From Eubacterium sp. (lineage in GTDB: Bacteria; Bacillota; Clostridia; Lachnospirales; Lachnospiraceae): DNA of 42,042 nucleotides. Both the position numbers and the translations under genes were made by a program. How positions within the stretch are numbered: the first letter of the stretch is position 1; each line of letters opens with the position of its first letter. The notes beneath the pieces were generated by a model that saw only the letters and a program-made list of their open reading frames with translations, did no database searches and was not told the origin of the DNA. The stretch covers positions 1-42,042 of the forward strand of contig JAFRGW010000001.1 in NCBI GenBank assembly GCA_017433615.1, read 5' to 3'. This document shows, one piece after another, positions 8,594-15,705 of the stretch.

Positions 8594-9883
8594 TTACGCC
8601 ATCTCTTTATAAAGCTTTTCTGCACTTACCAGCTTCACGCACAGTGTGAACAGCTTTGCCGCAATTTCCAGATCACTCTTGGAAGGATAAGTCGGCGCAA
8701 TCCGGATGTTGGTGTCCCACGGATCCTTTCCATATGGCCAGGTGGCGCCTGCCTTTGTCATAACGACGCCGGCTTTCTTCGCGCGGCTGACGACTTTTTT
8801 CGCACAGCCCGGCAGCGTGTCAAAACCGATGAAGTAGCCGCCGTTCGGCTTCGTCCAGGTTGCAATTCCAAGCCCGCCGAGATTTTCTTCCAGAATCTGC
8901 TCGACCATCTCAAATTTCGGCCGGATGACATCCGCATGCTTTTTCATGTGTTCTACAATGCCGTGGATGTCTTCAAAGAACCGGACATGACGCAGCTGGT
9001 TTACCTTGTCGTGACCGATGGTCTGAATCTTCATCTGCGCCATAATATCCTTCATGTTGTTCGGGGAGGTCGCAAGGGATGCAATACCGCTGCCCGGGAA
9101 GGTGATCTTGGAAGTTGATGCAAATTTGTAGACAAGATCCGGATTGCCGGCCCGCTTGCACTCTGCAAGAATCTCGATCAGATGGTCCTGATGCGTGTCA
9201 TACAGGTGATGCATGCCGTAGGCATTGTCCCAGAAAATACGGAAATCATTTGCTGCAGGTTCCAGCCGCGCGAAACGGCGGACGGTTTCATCGGAGTAGG
9301 AGTAGCCCTGCGGGTTGGAATACTTTGGTACGCACCAGATTCCCTTGATCGTTTCATCTTCGCGGACCATGCGCTCGACAGTGTCCATGTCCGGGCCTTC
9401 CGGTGTCATTGCAACCGGAATCATTTCAATGCCGAAATATTCGGTGATCGCAAAATGACGGTCATATCCCGGAGAAGGGCACAGGAATTTCACGCGGTCC
9501 AGTTTGCACCAGGGAGTATTTCCCATGATGCCGTGGGTAAAGGCGCGGGAAACAGTATCGTACATGACATTCAGGGAAGAGTTTCCGTAGATGATGATGT
9601 CGTCAGGATTATTCTCCATCATGTCGCCGAGCAGTACCTTTGCCTCCGGAATACCGGTCAGTGTGCCGTAGTTGCGGCAGTCGGTTCCGTCCTCGCAGTA
9701 CAGGTCCGCAGATGAATAAAGTGCATCCATGATGCCCATGGAGAGATCCAGCTGTTCTTTACACGGTTTGCCGCGGCTCATGTCCAGAGAAAGACCGAGC
9801 GCCTGATAGTCGCTGTATTCTTTCTTCAGTTCCTTGATTAAGACTTCCAGTTCGTCTTTGGTTAATTCAGCATATGGCTTCAT
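8594..9883 (-). CDS. PLP-dependent aminotransferase (type Ic aspartate aminotransferase-like)
   Basis: 429 residues. The fold-type I aminotransferase signature is clear: GTDCRNYGTLTGIPEAK, YGNSSLNVMYD, a WCVPKYSNPQG substrate loop, WDNAY with the pyridine-ring aspartate, and STSKITFPG with the Schiff-base Lys259. MSRGKPCKEQ and the overall spacing fit the MocR-like/type Ic aspartate aminotransferase family, which transfers the amino group between aspartate and 2-oxoglutarate. The donor is inferred from the family. The start is the ATG at 9881-9883 with GAGGT 7 bases upstream; an earlier ATG two codons upstream is too close to that site. The frame stays open far upstream but that extension lacks family sequence. 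The gene is divergent from larB. Confidence 0.88.
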   Translation of the reverse strand: MKPYAELTKDELEVLIKELKKEYSDYQALGLSLDMSRGKPCKEQLDLSMGIMDALYSSADLYCEDGTDCRNYGTLTGIPEAKVLLGDMMENNPDDIIIYGNSSLNVMYDTVSRAFTHGIMGNTPWCKLDRVKFLCPSPGYDRHFAITEYFGIEMIPVAMTPEGPDMDTVERMVREDETIKGIWCVPKYSNPQGYSYSDETVRRFARLEPAANDFRIFWDNAYGMHHLYDTHQDHLIEILAECKRAGNPDLVYKFASTSKITFPGSGIASLATSPNNMKDIMAQMKIQTIGHDKVNQLRHVRFFEDIHGIVEHMKKHADVIRPKFEMVEQILEENLGGLGIATWTKPNGGYFIGFDTLPGCAKKVVSRAKKAGVVMTKAGATWPYGKDPWDTNIRIAPTYPSKSDLEIAAKLFTLCVKLVSAEKLYKEMA

Positions 9884-9962
9884 AGTCATTACCTCGTATG
9901 ATATCTTATTATTGTGCTGCTGATCTTTACAGGTTTCTCTGTGTCCGGATTTTCTGCCTAAT

Positions 9963-9992
9963 ACTGTACCACAGAACAGGGGAAAGATGCAA
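9963..9992 (-). promoter_or_regulatory. Probable promoter of the aminotransferase gene
   Basis: On the minus strand TTGCAT (9987-9992) and TACAGT (9963-9968) are 18 bases apart, about 80 bases before the start codon. Confidence 0.45.
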
Positions 9993-10022
9993 ACACTGTA
10001 GTGTAGCAAAATCATATACGTA

Positions 10023-10031
10023 TGGTATAAT
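10023..10031 (+). promoter_or_regulatory. Extended -10 promoter for larB
   Basis: TGG directly precedes a perfect TATAAT (10026-10031), forming an extended -10 element; the -35 region (about 10003-10008) is poor. Transcription would begin just ahead of the 28-bp repeats. Confidence 0.55.
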
Positions 10032-10117
10032 CCTATATTGAAAGGGCTGGGCGTACCTGCATATTTAAAAAGAAACGGGTATTCCTGCATATATGAAAAG
10101 GGCCGGGTATTCCTGTA
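10032..10117. repeat. 28-bp tandem repeat in the larB leader
   Basis: Units begin at 10048, 10076 and 10104, with a partial unit before (TATTGAAAGGGC) and a truncated one at the end. The core is GGGTATTCCTGCATAT then AAAAGGG. The period is not a multiple of three, so it is not a protein repeat. Confidence 0.75.
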
Positions 10118-10165
10118 CAGCGCAGAACGGTCCGGACGGCAGAAAATTATTCCGGAGAGATAAGA

Positions 10166-10921
10166 ATGGACACAAGAGAAATATTGAGACAATTCAAAGA
10201 GGGCATGATTACGATCGAAGAGGCGGAGGCACAATTTGCCCGGAAGCCGATTGAAGATCTGGGGTATGCAAAGCTGGATACACACCGGCAGATCCGCTCG
10301 GGATTTCCCGAGGTGGTTTACTGCAGCGGCAAGCCGGACGAATATATCGTTTCTATTTTCCGGAAACTGTATGAGAAAAATGGCGAAGTCATGGGAACCC
10401 GGGCGACGCCGCATCAGTATGAGCTGGTGAAGGCGGGACTGCCGGACATTCAGTATGATACTGTTTCGAAAATCCTGTATCTCGAACCGGAGGGAAAACC
10501 CCGGATCGGCAGCGTGGCGGTCTGCACAGCAGGAACGGCTGATATTCCTGTGGCGGAAGAAGCGGCAAAGACGGCAGAATTCTTCGGGGCAGATGTAGAC
10601 CGTATTTTCGATGTTGGTGTCAGCGGACTGCACAGGCTTCTGGCGCACGCAGAAGAAATTCAGACTGCAAATGTCGTCGTTGCGGTTGCCGGGATGGAAG
10701 GAGCGCTTGCCAGTGTCATCGGCGGTCTGGTACGCAATCCGGTCATTGCCGTGCCGACATCCGTGGGCTACGGGGCAAGCATGCATGGCCTTTCGGCTCT
10801 GCTGACTATGATCAATTCCTGCGCGAATGGTGTGGCAGTGGTTAACATTGACAACGGATATGGTGCCGGGTATATGGCGGCACAGATCAACCGTCTGGCG
10901 GCAGAAAGAGAGCTGGACTAA
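10166..10921 (+). CDS. larB: Nickel-pincer cofactor biosynthesis protein LarB
   Basis: 251 residues, full length. LarB carboxylates the pyridinium ring of nicotinic acid adenine dinucleotide and hydrolyses the product to start synthesis of the nickel-pincer nucleotide. The C-terminal two thirds is an AIR-carboxylase-like (PurE-like) domain with VCTAGTADIPVAEEA, DVGVSGLHRLL, GMEGALASVIGGLV and AVPTSVGYGAS. The N-terminal helical part starts MDTREILRQFKEG. ATG 10166 has CGGAGAG 6 bases upstream. larC follows 107 bases downstream on the same strand, as expected for a lar cluster. larE and larA are not in the window. Confidence 0.93.
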   Translation: MDTREILRQFKEGMITIEEAEAQFARKPIEDLGYAKLDTHRQIRSGFPEVVYCSGKPDEYIVSIFRKLYEKNGEVMGTRATPHQYELVKAGLPDIQYDTVSKILYLEPEGKPRIGSVAVCTAGTADIPVAEEAAKTAEFFGADVDRIFDVGVSGLHRLLAHAEEIQTANVVVAVAGMEGALASVIGGLVRNPVIAVPTSVGYGASMHGLSALLTMINSCANGVAVVNIDNGYGAGYMAAQINRLAAERELD

Positions 10922-11028
10922 ACAGAGCTATGTTTTTATTCTGGATGCAGCGGCTGGCTGGTTCTGCAATGACCGGAGCAGAACGAAGACATCACGACTA
11001 AATACGAAAAGAAAATGGTAGATAACAT

Positions 11029-12483
11029 ATGACAGATTCAAATAAGAAAAAAATCCTGTATCTGGACTGTGCTTCCGGCATCAGCGGAGATATGTTTGCC
11101 GCGGCCATGCTGGATCTCGGTGCGGACAAAGCGGTTCTGCAGCACGCGCTGGACAGTATCCCGGCAGGCGGATTCCGTACAGAAATCTCCCGTGTAAAGA
11201 AACAGGCAGTCGACTGCTGCGACTTCAGAGTTGTGCTGGATGCAGCTCTGGAAAATCATGACGATGATATGGAATACTTGTTCGGGGAAGATTATGACGC
11301 AGACAGTTCTCACCACGGACACGGCCATCATCACAGCCATGCGCACGATGATCACAGCCATACGCACGCAGAACATGAGCACGTGCATGATGGCCACAGC
11401 CACCACCATGCGGAGCATGACCATGACCACGGAAATCATGACCACAGCGCTCACACCCACACGCATCATGGAGACCATGTACACCGCAATCTGCAGGATG
11501 TGCGGGATATCCTTGCCACAGTGGAGATGACAGAGCCGGCGCGTACGCTTGCTGACAAAATCTTTGTGATTCTCGCAAAGGCAGAGGCGAAAGCGCACGG
11601 CGCAACCGTGGACAACGTGCATTTCCATGAAGTCGGTGCGGTTGATTCGATTGTAGATATTGTGACCGCTGCGGTGTGTTTTGACAATCTTGGTGTCGAT
11701 GGAGTATATGTATCCCCGCTCTTTGAGGGATCTGGTACAATTCGCTGTGCACATGGTCTGCTTCCGATTCCGGTGCCTGCTGTCGCAAACATCATGGCGG
11801 ACAGTACCCTGCAGATGACAATTCATCCTGAAGTACACGGCGAATTCATTACACCGACCGGAGCAGCCATTGCGGCGGCAGTCAGCACAGAAAAGAAACT
11901 GCCGGACGTATTTGCTGTTAAAGGTGTGGGACTCGGTGCAGGCAAACGGGATTATGCGCGGAGCAATTATCTGCGCGCAATGCTGCTGGAAGTGCCGGAC
12001 AGTATGAAGGAATCGCAGAATGCTCCGGATGATGCCGGAACAGAGCATATTTACAAACTCGAAACAGACATTGATGACTGCACCGGAGAAGTACTCGGGT
12101 ATCTGTTGGAACGCCTGATGGAGGCCGGCGCCAGAGATGCACATTATCTGCCGGTATATATGAAGAAAAACAGACCTGCCTGGCAGCTGCAGGTAATCTG
12201 TACGGAAGATAAGATCAGGGCTATGGAGGAACTGATCTTCACAGAATCCACCAGCATTGGAATCCGCCGGATCCGGATGGAGCGGACTGCGCTGCAGCGC
12301 GAAATCTGTGAAATTGAGACACCCTGCGGACCTGCCCGGGTGAAAATCTGCAGATTTCACGGGACAGAAAAATATTATCCCGAGTATGAAAGTGCAGCCG
12401 CACTGGCGCGGGATACAGGCCGTCCGCTCGCGGAGATATTCCATATGATCCGCGAAACGGCGCAGAAACGGAAAGGTTGGTAA
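11029..12483 (+). CDS. larC: Nickel insertion protein LarC (single full-length chain)
   Basis: 484 residues. LarC is the CTP-dependent nickel-inserting cyclometallase that completes the nickel-pincer cofactor. N-terminal LYLDCASGISGDMFAAAMLDLGAD is the family hallmark. A histidine-rich stretch at about residues 94-153 carries roughly 29 histidines in 60 residues and probably binds or stores nickel. VDNVHFHEVGAVDSIVDIV and ETDIDDCTGEVLGYLLERLMEAGARD follow. In Lactobacillus plantarum LarC is made from larC1/larC2 by programmed frameshifting; here one continuous frame encodes both halves. The Shine-Dalgarno sequence ahead of ATG 11029 is weak. A strong terminator follows. Confidence 0.93.
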   Translation: MTDSNKKKILYLDCASGISGDMFAAAMLDLGADKAVLQHALDSIPAGGFRTEISRVKKQAVDCCDFRVVLDAALENHDDDMEYLFGEDYDADSSHHGHGHHHSHAHDDHSHTHAEHEHVHDGHSHHHAEHDHDHGNHDHSAHTHTHHGDHVHRNLQDVRDILATVEMTEPARTLADKIFVILAKAEAKAHGATVDNVHFHEVGAVDSIVDIVTAAVCFDNLGVDGVYVSPLFEGSGTIRCAHGLLPIPVPAVANIMADSTLQMTIHPEVHGEFITPTGAAIAAAVSTEKKLPDVFAVKGVGLGAGKRDYARSNYLRAMLLEVPDSMKESQNAPDDAGTEHIYKLETDIDDCTGEVLGYLLERLMEAGARDAHYLPVYMKKNRPAWQLQVICTEDKIRAMEELIFTESTSIGIRRIRMERTALQREICEIETPCGPARVKICRFHGTEKYYPEYESAAALARDTGRPLAEIFHMIRETAQKRKGW

Positions 12484-12540
12484 ATTGCGATCTCTGATCG
12501 CGCGAGATGCGCCTCAATTGAATTGAATATCGAAAGACAA

Positions 12541-12574
12541 AAAAAGAAACTTCCGCAGGGAAGTTTCTTTTTTT
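12541..12574. terminator. Bidirectional intrinsic terminator
   Basis: AAAGAAACTTCC (12543-12554) pairs perfectly with GGAAGTTTCTTT (12559-12570) around GCAG, with A-tract before and T-tract after. It can serve larC on the plus strand and the Uma2 gene on the minus strand. Confidence 0.92.
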
Positions 12575-12739
12575 AGGAAGGAGAACCCGATCTAAATCGG
12601 TATATGAAAAAGAAAAACAATGTTTTCGGTTCTGTCTCATTTGATGTTCTTAGTATAAAAATGAATTATGCACGCAGAATGGAAAAAATGTTAACAAAAT
12701 GAAAACGATCTTCAAATAGTTTGTGACCTCATTTCTGTA

Positions 12740-13555
12740 TCAAATATAAGGCTGAATCTTTTGTCTGATTCTGTGATAATCCACACGGCACGCCCCTTCT
12801 GAAATACGGACAGGGATCGTATCTGAAAATGTATACTTTACCGGATACGTACCTGCTTCGAAATGATAGACCAGAATCTCGAGATTATGCGGATCTACAA
12901 CCCAGTATTCCCGCACACCCGCAAGACGGTATTTGTTCAGTTTACGAATCAGGTCATGCACGCGGCCGGACGGAGAAAGAACTTCGACGACAAAGCCGGG
13001 CGCACCCTCAATCCGCTTTTTTGTAATCTGCCTGCTATCACATACGATAAAAAGATCCGGCTGCAGGATCGTCCACTGATCCATGTCAAGGCGGACATCA
13101 CAGGGAGCAATGAACAGTTCACACGCCGGATGCTTCTCGACACATGATGCAAGCTGCAGGCCGAGCTGCACCAGAATCATCTGGTGGATTGGCTGTGGCG
13201 CGCTCATATCGAAGATGTATCCGTCGATGAGCTCCGCGCGTCTGTCATCCGGAAGTGCATAATAATCCTCTGTGGTGTACGGCCCGCGGGCTGGCCCGCC
13301 ATAGGCAGGGATCCCTTCCCGGACAGCAGCAGGCAGCGGAAACGTATGCTGCAGATCACTGCCGCATAAGCTGCATTTAGCTGCGGCGTTGTCCAGTACG
13401 GCCTCCAGTTTTTGCAGGGTTTTCGGATCCGGTGTTTTTTGTATCCCCGAAAAAATATCCAGTATGGTTTGAAGCGGAATACCCGTTTGTCTTGCGAATT
13501 CTTCTTCCGGCAATAAAAGCGATTCTTTATTTATTATTAATTCTTTTAATGTCAT
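12740..13555 (-). CDS. HTH - Uma2 fusion (PD-(D/E)xK endonuclease-fold protein)
   Basis: 271 residues. The first 55 or so (LKELIINKESLLLPEEEFARQTGIPLQTILDIFSG) look like a degenerate Xre-type helix-turn-helix. A CSLCGSD pair follows, then a Uma2 (DUF820) domain from about residue 92 to 265. The nuclease core is recognisable in ILQPDLFIVCD (Asp), GFVVEVLSPSG (Glu), REYWVVDP and the LNKY lysine. Uma2 proteins share the restriction-endonuclease fold, but their function is mostly unknown. ATG 13555 has GGAAGGAG 8 bases upstream. The gene is divergent from the kinase operon. The HTH may act on the dyad between the two promoters; this is inference. Confidence 0.82.
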   Translation of the reverse strand: MTLKELIINKESLLLPEEEFARQTGIPLQTILDIFSGIQKTPDPKTLQKLEAVLDNAAAKCSLCGSDLQHTFPLPAAVREGIPAYGGPARGPYTTEDYYALPDDRRAELIDGYIFDMSAPQPIHQMILVQLGLQLASCVEKHPACELFIAPCDVRLDMDQWTILQPDLFIVCDSRQITKKRIEGAPGFVVEVLSPSGRVHDLIRKLNKYRLAGVREYWVVDPHNLEILVYHFEAGTYPVKYTFSDTIPVRISEGACRVDYHRIRQKIQPYI

Positions 13556-13581
13556 GATAGCATCTCCTTCCCTGTGTAGTT

Positions 13582-13610
13582 ACCATAACACACATCCAAA
13601 GGTTAGTCAA
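13582..13610 (-). promoter_or_regulatory. Promoter of the HTH-Uma2 gene
   Basis: On the minus strand TTGACT (13605-13610) and TATGGT (13582-13587) are separated by 17 bases. Confidence 0.6.
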
Positions 13611-13634
13611 TAGGAACCAATGGTTTGATTCCTA
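13611..13634. promoter_or_regulatory. Dyad between divergent promoters, candidate operator
   Basis: TAGGAA (13611-13616) and TTCCTA (13629-13634) form an inverted repeat around an imperfect CCAATGG centre. It sits between the -35 boxes of the Uma2 and kinase promoters, a natural place for a shared operator. Confidence 0.45.
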
Positions 13635-13642
13635 ATAAATGA

Positions 13643-13671
13643 TTGACATAAATCTAAAATAAACATATAAT
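13643..13671 (+). promoter_or_regulatory. Consensus promoter of the kinase operon
   Basis: A perfect TTGACA (13643-13648) and a perfect TATAAT (13666-13671) with a 17-base spacer: a fully consensus sigma-A promoter, so basal expression should be strong unless repressed. Confidence 0.88.
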
Positions 13672-13731
13672 AGTTTTCATAATACGTATACATAAAACGA
13701 TGATGTGGTGTGAAAACGGAGCTTGGAAAGA

Positions 13732-15666
13732 ATGAAGGCAGGAAGTATTGCGGGAAAGCGATATCAAATCATCAGGGAAATCGGTTCCGGCGGGATGTCA
13801 GTTGTGTATCTGGCCAGAGATCTGACACTGAAGCAGGAATGGGCCGTGAAAGTGGTCAGAAAGGGTGTGACGCCGCAGGAGATCTGGAAGGAGAGACAGC
13901 TTCTCTCAGAAGCAATGTTGATGAAGCGTCTGGATCATCCGGGTTTTCCGCGCATTGTGGATCTGTTTGAGGAAAATGAATGTACCTGCATCGTGATGGA
14001 CTATATTGAGGGAGAAACGCTGGATGTAATATTGAATCGGGACGGCCCCTGTACGGAAAGACAGGTGACGGCCTGGGCACGTCAGCTGTGTGACATACTG
14101 ATTTATCTGCATACAATGGAACGTCCGGTATTTTACTGCGACCTGAAACCGTCCAATATTATCTGTGCACGCACAGGCCGTTTGTACCTGATCGACTTTG
14201 GAATTGCAGCGCAGGAGAAGATGGAGGGGGGTATTCACGGCTTCGCAGCATCGAGGAAGGTGGACGGCGGAACGCCCGGCTGTGCGGCATCGGGGAAGGT
14301 GGACGGCGGAACACCCGGCTGTGCAGCATCGGGGAAGGTGGACGGCGGAACGCCCGGCTGTGCAGCATCGGGGAAGGTGGACGGCGGAACACCCGGCTTC
14401 GCGGCACCGGAACAGCTGCGGAATGGAATCTGCGATGCGCGGACAGATATTTATTCTCTGGGAATGACCATCTATACACTGCTTACCGGCCTGGATCCGC
14501 GCAGTCCGGCATTTCATAAAATGAACAGAGAGGAAGTTCTGCAGTTTCCGCAGTCAGATGTATATTGCAGCGCAGGCATACAGGAGATTGTCCGGAGATG
14601 CACCTGCAGAAATCCGAAGGAACGCTACCGGAACGGAAGGGAATTGATGCGGGATCTGCTGCAGCCGGTGCGGCCCGCTGCCCTGAAGCGGCGCAGAGAT
14701 ATGCGGCGCAGGATCTTGTCGGCCGCAGTGATTATATCTGTGCTGCTGCTTTCAGCTGCAGCAATTTTTCAGCGTGCGGTCCGTGAATTTACGGAGGAAG
14801 AAATCTATGCGGCAAAGCTGGATCCGGCAGCAACACAGGGAGCAGAAGAGAAGGAACGTTCTTATCTGGAAGCTATCGATCTTCAGCCGGACAGCAGCGA
14901 TGGCTTTCTGCGGCTTTTGGGTTTATATGAGACGGAGATGGATTTCAAAGACCGGGAGAGCAGACAGCTTCTTCTGCAGTTTCATCAGTGCAGAACGGCT
15001 TTGTCGGCAGATCCGGATATGTGGAATGAGATACTGTGCCGAATCGGAAAACTGTATTTCTTCCGGTTTCAGGGGGGAGACGGGAGTGTCCGTGAACGGA
15101 TCCTCCGCGCGGAACCGTTTTTTGCAGAATGGAACCCGGAAAATGAGAAGGAGAAAGAGAAAGAAACAGATTCCGCCGCGGGAACGAATCAGAACGAGGA
15201 TGCTGAATCGTCTGGAAGTAACGCCGTGCCTGTATCAGACGCGGAATGCCTCCGGGAAATCTGCAGTTTCTATAAAGGGTATGTATCCGCTTCGACAAAC
15301 ATGGAGGAGCCGGGGCAGGATACGCTGCGGAGTATGCTGCAGGCAGTCAGCAGTCTCCTCGTTGTTCTGGACCACTATCACGAAGAAGATCGGACGGCTG
15401 TTCAGCTGACGATCCTGCGGGAAATGGCAGAAATATTGAATGTGTGGCGCTATGCGTTCTTTGCGGCAGGTGTGGAAGAACAGGAAATGCTGGAGTTAAT
15501 GAATCAAATCATTAACAAAGTGGATGCAGCAGAGACACTGCGGGCAGATTTGCTGGAAGAAAAGCAGAAACTGGAAGTAGACTGTGAAGTGTTTACAGAG
15601 CAGATTCGACTCACATGGGAACAGACGGATGAAACAGCCGGAGGGAACCCGGGGATGCAGCAGTGA
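13732..15666 (+). CDS. Transmembrane Hanks-type Ser/Thr protein kinase with expanded activation loop
   Basis: 644 residues from ATG 13732; a TTG three codons earlier lies too near the CGGAG site. The kinase domain has the glycine loop GSGGMSVVY (18-26), Lys40 in AVKVV, YCD in place of HRD with catalytic Asp137 (YCDLKPSNI), DFG at 155-157, APEQ at 225-228, and DIYSLGMTIYTLLTG. All catalytic residues are present. Between DFG and APE sits a 13-residue repeat, making the activation segment about 73 residues against the usual 25-35. A transmembrane helix follows at about 327-349 (RRRILSAAVIISVLLLSAAAIF), then about 290 residues of helical, probably extracellular sensor domain. The gene is co-transcribed with the Ig-like protein 39 bases downstream. 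Confidence 0.92.
   Translation: MKAGSIAGKRYQIIREIGSGGMSVVYLARDLTLKQEWAVKVVRKGVTPQEIWKERQLLSEAMLMKRLDHPGFPRIVDLFEENECTCIVMDYIEGETLDVILNRDGPCTERQVTAWARQLCDILIYLHTMERPVFYCDLKPSNIICARTGRLYLIDFGIAAQEKMEGGIHGFAASRKVDGGTPGCAASGKVDGGTPGCAASGKVDGGTPGCAASGKVDGGTPGFAAPEQLRNGICDARTDIYSLGMTIYTLLTGLDPRSPAFHKMNREEVLQFPQSDVYCSAGIQEIVRRCTCRNPKERYRNGRELMRDLLQPVRPAALKRRRDMRRRILSAAVIISVLLLSAAAIFQRAVREFTEEEIYAAKLDPAATQGAEEKERSYLEAIDLQPDSSDGFLRLLGLYETEMDFKDRESRQLLLQFHQCRTALSADPDMWNEILCRIGKLYFFRFQGGDGSVRERILRAEPFFAEWNPENEKEKEKETDSAAGTNQNEDAESSGSNAVPVSDAECLREICSFYKGYVSASTNMEEPGQDTLRSMLQAVSSLLVVLDHYHEEDRTAVQLTILREMAEILNVWRYAFFAAGVEEQEMLELMNQIINKVDAAETLRADLLEEKQKLEVDCEVFTEQIRLTWEQTDETAGGNPGMQQ
14260..14415 (+). repeat. 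39-bp coding tandem repeat in the kinase activation loop
   Basis: Four units begin at 14260, 14299, 14338 and 14377, nearly identical in DNA. Three encode VDGGTPGCAASGK; the last encodes VDGGTPGFAAPEQ, the genuine P+1 loop and APE motif. A diverged fifth unit (GIHGFAASRK) precedes them. The expansion therefore grew from the kinase's own GTPGFAAPEQ segment. Confidence 0.95.
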
Positions 15667-15705
15667 TTTGGGAAGCGTGATTATAAAACAGAAAGGGGGT
15701 AACCT

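Noticed and set aside
9884-10786. Minus-strand ORF extending the aminotransferase upstream to 730 residues
   Set aside because: The extension overlaps larB, runs through 28-bp non-coding repeats, and contains no family sequence. A well-placed ribosome site supports the start at 9883.
11038-12444. Long minus-strand ORF of 468 residues opposite larC
   Set aside because: It mirrors the histidine-rich coding strand (His codons read as Met/Val on the other strand) and has no motif or ribosome site.
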